Both the position numbers and the translations under genes were made by a program. Shown here one piece after another: positions 24,601-36,765 of a DNA stretch of 64,000 bases (the first letter of the stretch is position 1; each line of letters opens with the position of its first letter). The DNA lies in NCBI GenBank assembly GCA_945643635.1, contig CALZFC010000006.1, positions 6,753,501 to 6,817,500 on the forward strand, read 5' to 3'. The stretch comes from Allodiplogaster sudhausi (taxonomy: Eukaryota > Nematoda > Chromadorea > Rhabditida > Diplogasteridae). Below the pieces are notes generated by a model. That model had not been told where the DNA came from, searched no databases, and saw only the letters and a list, made by a program, of their open reading frames with translations.

Positions 24601-27600
24601 ATAATTTTTAAAAAAAACCTGATTTTATTTATGTTGTGATGCATAAAAGGCTTTACCTTTCCGATTTGTGTTGGTGGACTCTTGCCAAAATCTAGGAAGC
24701 TAGAAGGCACTAAAACACTGGGACGAATACTGCCGTTTTCATTTGTGCTCAACAAAAGTGACATTATGCATCCTGCCGGTGGTTTTGCCCCTCATTGCAG
24801 CTATTCATTTATACCGCAGAGAGTGGTTAATTGATTCACAAAAACTCTCCTTTCCATATATAATTTTCTATCTGCGAAATGAGAGCGTTGTATTGTGATA
24901 TATAAACGTTTGATGAGAATTTGTTAGAATTACATGGAGTACTACAAGTTAGCGCAATTCTTCTTTGCTAAAATTATTTCTTGGTGACTAGTATTTTTTA
25001 TTCATCGTACTGATTGTGAGAAGGTAAACTTTCATTGCATTGAAAGAGTTATATAAACTTGTTGTCTCGAATATTGCTTCACGCTTTTCCAGCAACTTCC
25101 TGGGTCGTCGACTGCGTTGGCTCGCTTTCTCTTTCGGTGTACAACTGCCGGAGAGAAGAGCTGATTGTCCATGAATTGGTTTGGCAATGTTTTATACAAG
25201 ATTCTGGGATATGCGGTATTGTGGAAACCTTCATAAGACTTTATATTGGCTTCTTTTTGAATTATTTCTGTTCACTTTTTTTGTTTTCTTTTTCTATTTA
25301 TTTAAATGTTTCTCTTTCTCCTCCTTTTTATCTCTCTCTCTCTCTCCCTCTCTCTCTCTCTCTCTGTCGCTCTCGCTCGCTCGCTCTCTCATCTTCTCTA
25401 TCATTTTGTCATTGTTTTTGGGGTGATATACAGTATTAAATTAAAAAGAGTAAAAAGGTTATACTTCTAGTTTCTACCTAAAGATGCTTCTAATCATAAG
25501 CTTTATATAATAACCTAAAAAAAATAAGATGCTTATTTAAATTTGTGCTTAAAGATGCTCCTAAGCGACGGCTGCGCATTCGAGGGAGTGCCCGTGAGGC
25601 TTGCACTTCCGCCGGCCACGACGACGCCAGCAGGCGCCGTGGGCCCAAACGAGGGCGCCAGCGCCAAGCACAAGGCTCCTCACCGGCCGCCGCCACCTCA
25701 AGAAAAGGCACACTCCACGAGGATACGCCTGTTGGGAGTTCCCCGGTATGCTACTAAAGTCTGAGAAAAATTTTCTTATTTTTTTTAAAGAAAAAATTGT
25801 ACTGCTATCTTACAAAACGGTATAATAAACTTTTTCATATTACTGAGAAAAATTGACCCTCGTAATTATGTCCGAATCATGCATAAATTGTTTTCTAATG
25901 GTATGCTATCTTTTCAAGAAGAACGTCGGCTATCCACGTAGTAATAAGTATTTTCATTCGCATTAAAATGTGTAATTTTTTGCCGAAAATTGGGTCGAAT
26001 GTAACCAGCCGACGAATTATTAGAGTTATTTGTTGATAATAATATTCTGTATTAATTTAATTCCCTTAGTTATTAAATTAATGAATTGATTAATTAACTA
26101 ATTAAATGAATTAAGTTCGCCGGGCATGCTCACCATCACGGGCTACAGCTGCGTCGTCTTCGGAGTTCGCAATGTCTGCCGTCTGCTTGACCACGCCACC
26201 GGACTTCCACTCACCGTACGCGTTCTGCCAGCACTGCCGCAGTTACGGTAAGTGGGAGTGGGAACGGTAAATGGGTCTACTATCAGAGTAATAATTGGTT
26301 AGGTGATGGGAGAGGGATACGATAGAGGACAATTCTTGGAAGGTTATCAGTAATGAATGAGGCTTAGAGTGTGTAATAATTCTCTTTAAAAAATTCATAT
26401 GTAATAACATAAGTAATTTCATGTCAGCTTTCTTTTTTTCTGCAATTAAACATTACAGTTTCTGGTTGATAGCGTAAAAGTCTGATGTGATGCAAGGACA
26501 AAAAGGAGCGAATCATTGGAATGATTTTTAAAGGATCCTGCACCTTCCTTTAATTTCGATTCGGCGAATTTGTTGAAAAAAGTTATGAAATATTAAATAT
26601 AATAACGAAAATAATTGTGCTTGAGATTCGAGACAACGCTCCCGCGTGCGCCAGTCTGTGCTCCTTCTTCTGTAGAGAACGAAGCGGATACTTCCGTGGA
26701 AGAGGAGCAGATTACGGTAGCCGAACTGCAAGTCTACTCTGGACAGATGTCTGTTTTATAGTTTTATTTATTTATTTTTATTTTTATGCTTACAATGTTG
26801 TTCTTATTTGGTTAAGTTTAGAAGAAAACCGAGATTCAGCTTAAATAATTTCATATTGGCCATTTGTGAATCTCTTTGCTGTAAAGGAGCTCCACCATTT
26901 CATTTTTTTTTCGAAAACAAAATTAATAGTAAAACGAAGACATTTAAATTAAAGATGTTGCAAAACAGCTTGGAAATAATATGATTTAAATTCGACTTTC
27001 AAACTAACGATTCAGATTCGAGCATGTCCTCTGCGTGGAGAACTCGAGCACGGATATTGGAATCAGAAATGTACGCTTAGCAGTGCAACAACCAAAGGTG
27101 GGACTTCATTTATATACTTACATTTATATGGTATGATATTGTTATGAAGCACGTTACATAGTCGTTTCAATAACAATTATTGTTGTTCTTTATGAAATTG
27201 GGTTTTTTTTAATTGAATTGTGTCGCAAGGAAATTTGTTGTAGTTTCTTAATAATTATATCAAGAAGCACAAAACTAAAGTTGTTTCCTTCGCTTCTAGA
27301 TGCTATTCCGTAGATTCCTCAAACCATTAGATTTATTAAATAGTAATACTAATTTGACTGCCGAACACAGCAAAAGCGAGGTTGCAAAACGTGTGTGAGA
27401 CTTGTGGGATGGCGCAAAATGAAAACTGCGGGTGTAAGCAAATAGCATTTTTCTTTGAAATTTAATTTTTCTTTCTGTAAGTTGATGTAGCTCAAAGGCA
27501 ATTAATTTGTTTTCTTTACAGGTGACCGGTGGCCCATCTCTTGTAGATGTACTTGGTATGGACGATGAGGTTAGAGCATTCTGTTTATGAATTTTTTTGT

Positions 27601-28708
27601 AATAATGATATTTTATTATTTTATTGTTATTATCATTATTGTTAATATTATTATTTATTATTATTTTATTGTTACTTTTTTCAATATTAAAAAAATAATT
27701 TTGTCAAACAAGAACTATTTATATATCGCACAATTGATTATATACTCTGTGAATAAGAATTTAAGAGCTACTTATTTTTTTCAGACGAGTAGTCAGGAGG
27801 CTGAAATTCCTTGCGAGCCATCAACAAGTAAAGGAGGAGGAGGAGCTGAAGCCTTCTCGTTGGCACCGTGCCGAAAACGACGGATTCGACTGCGGATCTT
27901 TGGCATTGATCCCACTGCTGCCGCAGAGGATGCAGATTCCGGCGGACTCGCGACAGATGACAGGGTGAGAGGGAAGGGATGAAAGAGAGAGAGAGAGTGA
28001 GAGAGAGGGAGGGAGGGAGGGAGGCAAGTGGAGAGAGAGAGAGGGAGGCAAGGAAAGAGAGAGAGAGAGAGAGAGCATAGTTATTCGACAGGGTAACTGA
28101 TATAAGTGAGATATACTGAAAGGGTACAGAGAGAGAGCCATTCTCAGGAAGAGACGGAATGAAATGAGAAAAGGAGACATGGCGCTTTTCTATTTTGCAT
28201 TATACGTATCTTGAACAGAGATGGGAGGCGAGCTGATTCGTATTGATTGACGATCTTGTTATTATATTCCTCAATTTAAAAGTTGTCCATTTTAAAACTG
28301 AATGTTTTAGGAGAGCATGGTAGCTCGTTCTATCAGCGGCTACAGTACGAGTGCTGGAGGAGTGGGGGGCGGAGCAGAACATCACGCCAGCAGCGATTCT
28401 GCCAGTGTTTATCTGGCACACGATGACCAGTCAGGTAGGTAGAGGCGGATTTAACTGGAATAAATATCAGTGATTTGGAGGGGTTTAAAAGGATAGGAAG
28501 GTTATCATTCATCCATTTTAAATTCTAATTATTGAAAAAATATATATTTATACTAAATGAAATATGTTAAATTCATGGTTTAAAGAAGGCAATTATTTTG
28601 CTCTACTCTAGGTCAACATGATCTGATTCCATATACGGGTCGGCTGCTCGTCGCCGAGTTCATCTTCCACTACGAAGCAGATCTGGAGGGAGATGATGAA
28701 GAGGTTTG

Positions 28709-28744
<36 letters not shown>

Positions 28745-28860
28745 GCTCTCTCTCTCACTCTCTCTCTTTCTTTCTCTCTCGCTCTCTCTCTCTTCCTCTC
28801 TCTTCCTCTCTCTCTCTCTCTCTCTCTTTCGCTCTCTCTCTCTCTCTTTCTTCCTCTCTC

Positions 28861-28900
<40 letters not shown>

Positions 28901-31026
28901 AGCGTATTAGAAAACAGGTTCCTTTTTTTCGGGATGAACTTTTTGTAAACGTGAAAAACACTCGTGAGAGTTTGTTAGAAATGTGAGACTAATTTAACAG
29001 AGTAGAATTTTTTTATATTGATAAATAACTAAATAATATTTACATAATTCTTCTGATTACAGTCCTCGGAAGAGGCAATTAACAAAATTGTGGAAGAGAA
29101 GATGATTACAGCGCTACGAACGATGTGGCCGTGTGCGTCTGCTGATTCATATCGTGCCAGCCATTACGGTAGCATCTTGGCTCGTTGTACCTGGCGATGG
29201 ACCATTCACGAGATATATTGGTAATTTTTTTCACTTTTCAAGAATTATTTTTTGAAAATTTATTTAGAATTTTAAAAAAAATATATTTTTATTCCATTTT
29301 ATTATTGTCTTTAAAAAAACTCCATACGCGAATATTTCTATTTCAACGCAGATATTTATTTCTATCTTATTAGAATAAATTTTTTAGTAATTTAGAAATG
29401 AAAAATATATTTCAAACCCTTTTCAGTGGTCGATGTAAGCAATGCAAGCGATGCGGATGCGGAGCTTGTCTACTCTGGCAATCGAGTCATTGCGGTTCAG
29501 GCGAGGGAGACTTGCAGGTAACTAGTTTTCTTTTAATATTTTTACTTTACTACTTATCGGCTACTTTGTTTCAGTATTGTTTAAAAAATTTTTAATAGAT
29601 ATTTAAACTTGACTTCGATATTTTTAATATTTCTTCTGGCTTAGTAATGTCAAAACTAGCAGCAAATTGTCATGATCTTACGCTGATTATGTAGTTTTAA
29701 TTAATACGGAACTAGTTAAATAAAAAGCAGAAACGTTCATCTTGGTTAATCTCTTCTTTCCGAGTGTCCCTTGCATGGTTGATGTACAAGCGCAGTTAAT
29801 TTATATTTTACGCGTAAAATCCTCTCGTGCCCATGTGGCTTATATAGGGCGCCGCTATTTGATAAGTAAAAAGGAAACTTGCAGGGACATTTTGTGTTCG
29901 ATCAGGATTTTTTTTTTGAGAAAATCTAGTTTTGTATGTCGAACTCTGACGTTAAAAATCTAGGGGCCCAGCTTCATTATGGGTCTTTAAAATAGGCTGT
30001 TCTAAAAAATTAGTTTTTAAGCATAATTTTGAAGAAATTAAATGAAATTAGGAAAAATAGTTTGATCGAAATTTTTCTTGCTTTTTAGAGTGCCCCTTCT
30101 CTCTGCGTGCTGCTGTGAGGTTGGCGGGCGTGCATTCCACTCCGCGGCACAGTGCGACTCGCTCCTGATGCAGCGACAAGAGGTACGGAAGTGGTCCCGA
30201 AGGGAAGGGAAATGGATTCTGAGGGGATACGGTAATATTAACTATAGTATACAGAGTTGAACGGAAGGAGAAGTTTCGAAACTCGACACAGTAATGAATT
30301 TGTACAACTTTATTGAGAATGCCTGGTGGTTTTCCCGCACCGCGTAGACATATATTGTGATGTTTTCTTTAAATTTTGATTCGAATGAAAGTGAGAGGGC
30401 GTTCATATGCAAACATAACACACTTTCGAGTTGCTTATGTATATTTTTATCATTGGATTGAAAATGCGAAGAAAAAGAAATATGATTAAGTGTTTTTTTT
30501 TAGGTCGAACGACTCCGACGAATTCTTGAAAAGCACGTTGCGTCGCATCTGGACATTAGGTGGAGCATTCCGAGCATGCGAGTCAGATTTGGCGTTTCTT
30601 CATTTATTTACTTAATTATTTATTTATTTACATTAATTTCCTCTCTTTTTTCTTTTTGTTCCGGTCTTTATTTCCTCGCTCTTACTTACCTATAATTAGT
30701 TGTGTTTTCACTTCCTCCCGCTCTTTCTCTCTCCTCTTACTTTTACTAATCACGTCCACATGGAAGCTATTGTTCTCACATGCCCCATCCCGGATTTAAA
30801 TGAGTCATGTAGACAGATGATTACATTAGGGATAACAGGTAAAGAAAACATGAGACCGGAAGGGAGAGAGAGAGAGAGAGAGAGAAATAAGCATGTCTTC
30901 TTCTCTTTAGCTCGATGGCCGTGTTCCCGTCGGCGCTCTCCTCTCATCCGTCGCATTGCTGAAGCAGCTTGTGCTGCCGGCACTTTCACTTGGTGATAAG
31001 CTATAATTAATTATACCTTTATAATA

Positions 31027-31062
<36 letters not shown>

Positions 31063-32723
31063 TCAGAAAAGTATACAGGATAAATATAGTAATAATATAA
31101 AAGATTGAAAATGCATTCTGTGTCATTTCAAAATGGGATAGGGATTGCTTCTTCTTTATGTGTGAGAATTGTGCAAAGTGCTAACAAACAAGAGTGAGTA
31201 TGGATAGGAACAAAAAAGGGGGCATGATATTGAGAGTGAGATGAAAGAGAGAGAGGAGGTAGAGACAATGAGACAGTTAGATAGAGATGAGGAGCAATAC
31301 ACGTGTAATTGAAGGGTTCTTAGAGAAATAGATCGAAAAAATGGGAGGGAATTCGAGAAGAACGGGTTTGAGAGAGTTAATAGAGAGATCATGGAATAGA
31401 GAGAGAGAGAAAGAGAAAGAATATGGAGAAAGAATATGGAGAGATATTGAGAAGAGGGTGTATTAGTGTAGCTACAAATTATGGCCTTGCCCTATCCGCA
31501 GTTGAAAATGGCAGAAAAAAAATTCATCACATGCGTGATGAAAAGTGTGAGACCTGGGTTGCCTTTTTGAGCTGAGAATTGGTCTAAGCTGGTCCATATC
31601 AAATGCTACTTTTTTCTTCCTAAAGTCTATATTTCTTTGGTCCAGTGAATTTTTGAGATCTTGCTACGAATTTATGTTATCCTACTATCCGTACACTTTG
31701 TATTCTAAGAATTCTATTGACTGATTTAGCCTGAGGATGAAAAAGATGTGCACTTTTCTATAGTAAGCTTGTTTTCCTTGCAAATGTGGAAATCTAACTG
31801 AGCTAAATGAGGCACATAGAACGAGAGAAGGAGATCGAAAGAGAGGAATAGACAGAGAGAAAGTGAGAGAGCAAGGAAGACAGAGAGTGGGACAGAGGGA
31901 GGGAGAGAGGAGAGAGAGAGAGGAGAAAGAGAGAGAGAGAGAGGAGCATTCAGAGGACGTACATTTTCAGCGATAACGGTCTCCACGTCTCGACAAGAAC
32001 GTCGTTCGAGCAGGGGAGCAGTCCGATCTGCCTCGAATTCTAGTGTCACTTCCGGCGCGACCGTAGTTGTCTCGGCTGACGACGAGGTCTCCGTCGCGCT
32101 TGGTGAACTTGTCTCGATTCGACTGGATGTCGTCTCTTCGCTGGATTGTCAGAGCCATTTTATTTTATTTATTTTTTTTGTAATTAATTATTTATAAACT
32201 CTTTCATATAATTAATTTTTCAGATTACTATTTTTTTCTTCTAATTAATTATTATTCTGACATTCTATTTATTTCGAATACAAAAGAAAAATTTACTTTT
32301 TATCATACGTGGAAGATTGAAAAATGGAAATATTTTGCCCCCTCCCAACTAGGATAGCATCCAAAAATGATGAATAAATGAAATGTAATCTGTGATCACA
32401 CAGATGACCTCGCCGGCCACCTAAGCCTGGAGTGCTACCAGGAAGTGGGCGGTGCGGGCAAGCAGCCACTTGACAGATCCAGCGCTCTTCTCATTGCAGG
32501 ACATCGAGAAGTGCCTTTTGTAGTGGGGAAGAAGGTATCGTTACTGTATTTATATATCATAACAGAACTGAGGTCTCAATATAAATTAGTGATTTTTATC
32601 TCATTTCCTACCTCCTCTCTATCGCTCTCTCCAACTTCTTTCTCTTTCTCTCTTTCTCTTTCTTGTCTTTATCTCTCTATCTTTTTCGCTCAGACTGTCA
32701 CTCTTTCTCGCTGTCATGTTTAA

Positions 32724-32775
<52 letters not shown>

Positions 32776-33353
32776 AGACTGCACCCTCCTCTGCCTCTCC
32801 TCCCGAAGTCGGCTTCTCCGCTTCCTTCTCCTTCTTGTTCCGTGCCGAGGGCGTCTACAAAGTGAAGCCGGTGGCGACTGCGGACCCTCCGCATCCGCCT
32901 CATCTTCCGGACGAGGTAGGAGAGATATTTAAATCTATAAATCTACCCCCCCCCCTCTCCTATTCTTGCTACCAATTATTCAATTTCAATATCTTTTACA
33001 TAATTATATAGCTTAATATTATACCACTTTTTAGATTGAATTTTCGATGATTAATTTTTATTCCTACTGACTACATATTTTTTTTATCTTCGATGCTTAT
33101 TATTGTTATATTGCTTTGATTTAATTTTTATTTCTTGATTAATTTATATTTTTTTGCTATTTAAGCAACGTAATTGAGCCCGGTGGTATGCACTGACATG
33201 CCTAAATTTCCTACACTTATGGTGACTAAAATGTTTCCTTGCTAGTATGTTTAGTTGAGATTGTAGCAAGAAAAAATAGGCTTGTAAAAATGCTTTTTTC
33301 AGGTCTATGTCTCTCCGCTGACTTTCAACGTCACGACCAAGGCGGTACATTAG
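13299..33353 (+). CDS. TRAPPC9: TRAPPC9 / Trs120-like TRAPP II complex subunit (1456 residues, 41 exons)
   Basis: TRAPPC9 is a large subunit of TRAPP II, the tethering complex and Rab exchange factor acting at the Golgi and early endosome. All 41 exons join in phase, 4371 nt in total. Exon starts include 13299, 13570, 13815, 14182, 14563, 14891, 15208, 15455, 15821, 18048, 19115, 19638, 20675, 21421, 21610, 22150, 22612, 23044, 23312, 23547, 23920, 24382, 25093, 25555, 26116, 26626, 27016, 27371, 27522, 27785, 28311, 28612, 29063, 29427, 30089, 30504, 30911, 31971, 32404, 32778, 33303. Family landmarks in order: N-terminal HRGVLVLVRPLL; GRLRKQVADLCLLTGL and DALWLAGALEGWACA of the helical repeat region; IGFRRKYAFFARLGVLFR; GGIILPPVQM; IFIYSPF; MLTITGYSCVVFGV; VVDVSNASDADAELVYS; SHLDIRWSIPS of the C-terminal beta-sandwich region. 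Human TRAPPC9 is about 1150 residues; the excess is Ser/Pro/Gly-rich linkers (exons 12-13, 24, 30-31). Exons 28 and 33 have the least certain borders. Confidence 0.93.
16242..17938. mobile_element. 1.7-kb long-arm foldback (palindromic) element in TRAPPC9 intron 9, TTAA-flanked
   Basis: Arms of roughly 790 bp (about 16242-17030 and 17140-17938) are reverse complements with a spacer of about 110 bp. For example, a 60-codon frame at 16522-16704 (+) reappears at 17465-17647 (-). The outer ends read GAGAGCCTGTCAGTA and its near match, and both sides carry TTAA (16238-16241 and 17939-17942), consistent with a target-site duplication of the piggyBac type. No transposase frame is present, so the element is non-autonomous. 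Confidence 0.8.
18185..18664 (+). repeat. CT array with ~62-bp higher-order units, then (TA)n
   Basis: TRAPPC9 intron 10 begins with CT repeats. From about 18350 it carries about 3.5 copies of a 60-65 bp unit containing TCTTTTTATCTTGTTCGCTC, then an (AT)n tract at about 18572-18660. Confidence 0.9.
21985..22110 (+). repeat. Intronic GGGGTTACAAAGTG tandem repeat
   Basis: Four imperfect copies of a 30-35 bp unit (GGGGGGTTACAACGTGAAAA type) lie just before TRAPPC9 exon 16. The unit is unusually GC-rich for an intron here. Confidence 0.75.
22376..22600 (+). repeat. (GA)n array in TRAPPC9 intron 16
   Basis: Polypurine repeat with GATAGCAGAGA interspersed units, immediately upstream of the exon at 22612. 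Purine-rich on the sense strand, unlike most arrays in this window. Confidence 0.9.
25319..25390 (+). repeat. (CT)n array in TRAPPC9 intron 23
   Basis: Short CT/CG-interrupted repeat, sense pyrimidine. Confidence 0.85.
27980..28076 (+). repeat. (GA)n array just after a TRAPPC9 donor
   Basis: GAGAG/GGGA repeats begin about 15 bp after the donor of exon 30. Confidence 0.85.
28711..28904 (+). repeat. (CT)n array in TRAPPC9 intron 32
   Basis: Nearly pure CT repeats with CGCTCTC and TTCCTCTC interruptions, beginning eight bases after the exon 32 donor. Confidence 0.9.
31226..31950 (+). repeat. Two GA-rich stretches in TRAPPC9 intron 37
   Basis: GA-rich tracts at about 31226-31440 and 31820-31945 flank about 400 bp of unique AT-rich DNA. 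The second ends close to the acceptor of the exon at 31971. Confidence 0.8.
32625..32777 (+). repeat. CT array forming the polypyrimidine tract of TRAPPC9 exon 40
   Basis: CT/TTTCT repeats run directly into the acceptor before 32778. Confidence 0.88.
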
Positions 33354-35036
33354 GAGAAGTCAAAGAAAAGTGAGAGCAATATGGCACAAGAGAGCCGGTA
33401 ACATTCTAACAGTTAGAGCGGATCTCTATTTTTCCCTCTGTTCTGTGGAATGGTTACAATTTAATAGATTTTTTTTAAATTCTTACTCAAATCTATGGTG
33501 CACCCCTGTGAATAGTCGGGCAGAAGAAGTTTAATATTTATTATTTCTATTGGGTTAATTTTACACCCGCCCATTATACCACACACTAGCAATCCTTCCA
33601 GTTTTACTCTTGCTGAGCTCTTTCAATTTTTTTTTTCGATTTATTTCTCTCTTTCTCTTTGCCTCTCTCTCTCTCTGTGCTTCATTCTCTCTTTCTACCC
33701 CTGATTTTTTGTGACGAAGCATCTCTAAACATTCTTTATTTTTAAGTCTGGTATGTCACAAAATTACAATGACACTGCTCATACCTCGACAGACACACCT
33801 ATTCCCTTAGGGAATTGTAGGTTTATCTTTTTCTCTCTTTCTCTCTCTCTCTCTCCCTCTCTCTCCTTCTCTCTTCTCCCTCTATCTCGCTCGCGCTCTC
33901 TCTCTCTCTCTCTCTCTTTCTCTATCCCACTTGAACTATTAGCCTCCTTTCCAACTACCTGCCGTTTAGCTCCATGTTGTCTATCTTCTTGCTTGCTCGG
34001 TCCAATACAAGGTCTACGACCGACCAAAGTTGCCTTATTACCAAGAAGGAATCTTCCGTGTGCTCAAGCCTTTTCTGCCTTTCTCCTCTTATTGTTAATA
34101 TATTATTAGATGATTGATAAGATGCCATTTTCTAGTCTATATATATATTTTTTTTTCTGATTTCCTTTTCGAAGGATTCTTCCAAGGTTCACGACATCTT
34201 TTATCTACTGTATGTTTTTATTTCTTCTTTCCCATTGCGCGGTGTTGGTTTCTCGCTTTCTTGCCAATAATATTTATTGGGAAAGTTTACCTGTGCTACC
34301 TACCTGTCTCTTCCTTTCTTTCTTTCTATCTTTTTTCCTCAAATTATTTACTTGTGAAAATCGGCAATAAGCAGAGTTTTACTCACGCGTATTTCATGTA
34401 ATAATTGCCCCCGCGAAACCGTGCTAGAGATATGGCTAGCCAATGGACACGGTTTTAAGATAAGGAGTTGAGGTAAATTAATAAATTTAATTGTTTTAAG
34501 ATTTTGTGATAGATTAGGAAGCATGTAGCAGAAATTGGCCGTATCCATTTGCTGAGTCGACAACGTGTATCATAGTAGATCAAGAAGTTATTCTATTTAG
34601 CTACAGTACACCCTCTTTCGGTGCAGGACCCGTTGAAGAGTAGATCAATCGCTTATATCATCTGTTAGGGTCCGAAAGAGTAGTGAAACAATGCCTTGGG
34701 AGTGTGATAAGTTATGAAAGTGCACAAATTTGCTCAGTATTCAATGCAGTTTTGGAAAGATGAGATATATATTTTATTATATGCGAATAAAGAGTATTAT
34801 CAAGTGTTATTTGTTTGAAATGTTCTCTCTGGGCTCGGCGAGAAGTTTACCGCTTGCTTAATGCTACCTTTGTATTCGTTTTGAAGAATCCCATTTTGTC
34901 ATTCTTTTTATTACAGCAAATTTATTTTTATAATATTGATGATAGCCAAAAAGTGCTCAGCACAATAATCTTTCCGCATTGTTGACTCGGAAGAACGAAA
35001 GTACTAAAGTACACCATCACAGCACAAATTCAACGA

Positions 35037-35115
35037 GTCATCGACGGGCCTCGAACCCTGGTTGTTCTACTACAAGCCTCAGCTGCATCGCAATGAGCCA
35101 AGGTCACTGGCACCA
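35037..35115 (-). other. tRNA-like / SINE-head-like segment (weak)
   Basis: On the minus strand a perfect B-box form GGTTCGAGGCC lies about 45 bp after an A-box-like TGGCTCATTGC, the normal tRNA spacing. The T-stem pairs at only three of five positions and the D-loop is long, so this is not a functional tRNA. A decayed tRNA or a tRNA-derived SINE head is possible. Confidence 0.25.
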
Positions 35116-35350
35116 ACACGTCAATATAGCCTGAATCGCGTCGGTTAGTATGTGCCCTTTTTCCTACTAAATGTTTATTAGCTTTAATCAAGATTATTGT
35201 TGAACTCATGTGTTACATTGTGAACACTTCTTGAAAGGACTATCAAAAGTTCGAGTCGTTTGTATTTCGCCATCCATTCCCAAACTATTACAGATTTTGT
35301 TGCCGGCAATACAGTGATATTAAATGTTTATTCCCTTATATTGAATACTA

Positions 35351-35441
35351 TGAAATTACAGTATAAAACTGAAAGAGTTAGAGTATGAAATTACAATATG
35401 AAACTGAAAGAGTTAGAGTATGAAATAGAAAGAGTTTCAGT
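35351..35441 (+). promoter_or_regulatory. 35-bp tandem repeats and trans-splice acceptor before the TAF3-like start
   Basis: Two 35-bp direct repeats (35351-35385 and 35386-35420, containing ACTGAAAGAGTTAGAGTATG) and part of a third lead into GAGTTTCAG, ending at 35440. The ATG follows at 35442. This looks like the outron end and spliced-leader acceptor. Confidence 0.55.
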
Positions 35442-36722
35442 ATGAACGACGTGCGTTCGGGGGCACGCGGCGGCAGCAGTAGCAGCAGCTTCGTCGAAGA
35501 AGCAGAACAACAGAAGAGGAAGCTACTAGAGCGAGCACGCCAGCAAGCACGCTTTCAGGTTCATACAAGTTGTTTATATTTCTTAATTTTTTTAATTTAT
35601 GTTTTTTTTTTAATTAATTGTTTATCTGATTTTATTATTGTGTTTATTATTTTGTTTCCTTTTTGTATGTACTTAGCTTTTTTGTTAAAAAAAGATTAAA
35701 ATAGGCGCCCTCGCGCCCGTTGGGCGGTGGCGCGCGCGAAGGGCCCTCGTCGTACCAGCATTCCTCCTCCCGCCGAGGGGCCCCCGCTCTGCCCCCCTCT
35801 GCCACCGAATTAGACCTCGTTCCATCGACATCGTCAGAAGCCTCTCTAGTAGCCTTCCCAACCGCAGGAGATATTGCAGTCGGAGAGGTTGGTGGAGAGA
35901 CATTAAACATTTATCTGTATTTATTTCATTTCTCAAGGATCGTGTGTTTTGTATTACTGAAAGTTTTATTTTTTTATACTCACTTGCTTTTTTTCTCACT
36001 CTCTCTCTCTCTCTCTCTCTTTCTAACTCTCACTCTCAATTTCTCCCTGCTCCGTCTCTCGCCCTCACTTTCTCTCTCTCTCTCGTTCTCTCTTCCTGTC
36101 TTTCTCTCTCTTTTTCTCTCTCTCCTTTCACTCTCCCCTCCCTTTCTCTCTTCCTCTCTCCCCCCCCTCTCTCACTCTTGCGCTCTCTTCCTGTCTCTCT
36201 CTCTCTCTCCCTTCCAGCTGCGCCACTCCACGGTCCGTCTCCTCCACCAGTTCGGCTTCACTCACGGTGCCGAGGCGAGCATCGACCTCCTCTCCGGTAT
36301 CGCTGTCCGCTACATGAAAAGCATGGCAGAAAGGGTTGCCGATGCCTCACGGAATGGTGAGCGGAGCTTTTTTTGAAGTTGTGGGCGGAGCCTTTTTTTT
36401 CTTTTAGATGGTTTGTGATCGTATATTTGTAAGGAGAACATCAAGGGTATTCCGTTCGAAATGTTGTAACCGAGCACATGCACGATTTGATTTTACCATG
36501 TTTTTTTTACTCCCTTGAAAATTATTGGAGTATTTATTTATTTATCTGTTTATTTGTTTATTTATTAATTTTTTTAAATTTATATATTATTTTAATTATT
36601 TAGCTGGCCGCTCGAAAGCGTACATCGCCGACTTGGAAAGCGTTTTCGAGATGCTGCGGATTGATGTTGATGAGATGAACGACTACATGAAGCAGAATCG
36701 GGCGATGCGAGCGAGAGAGGTT

Positions 36723-36765
<43 letters not shown>

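Larger units (their letters stand above)
33354..35441. other. Intergenic region between TRAPPC9 and the TAF3-like gene
   Basis: About 2.1 kb without a supported gene. It holds CT arrays (about 33645-33690 and 33830-33930), a tRNA-like segment on the minus strand near 35037-35115, and 35-bp repeats next to the TAF3 acceptor. Confidence 0.5.

Noticed and set aside
29169..29221. Longer form of TRAPPC9 exon 33 up to 29221
   Set aside because: It would put the next exon in a frame that breaks the conserved VVDVSNASDADAEL segment; ending at 29168 restores the family pattern.
35037..35115. Functional tRNA gene
   Set aside because: Only three of five T-stem pairs and an over-long D loop; kept only as a weak tRNA-like feature.
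35647..35999. Minus-strand frames opposite TAF3 exon 2 (and the same in copy 2)
   Set aside because: Shadow of the coding exon on the other strand; the plus exon fits phase on both sides.
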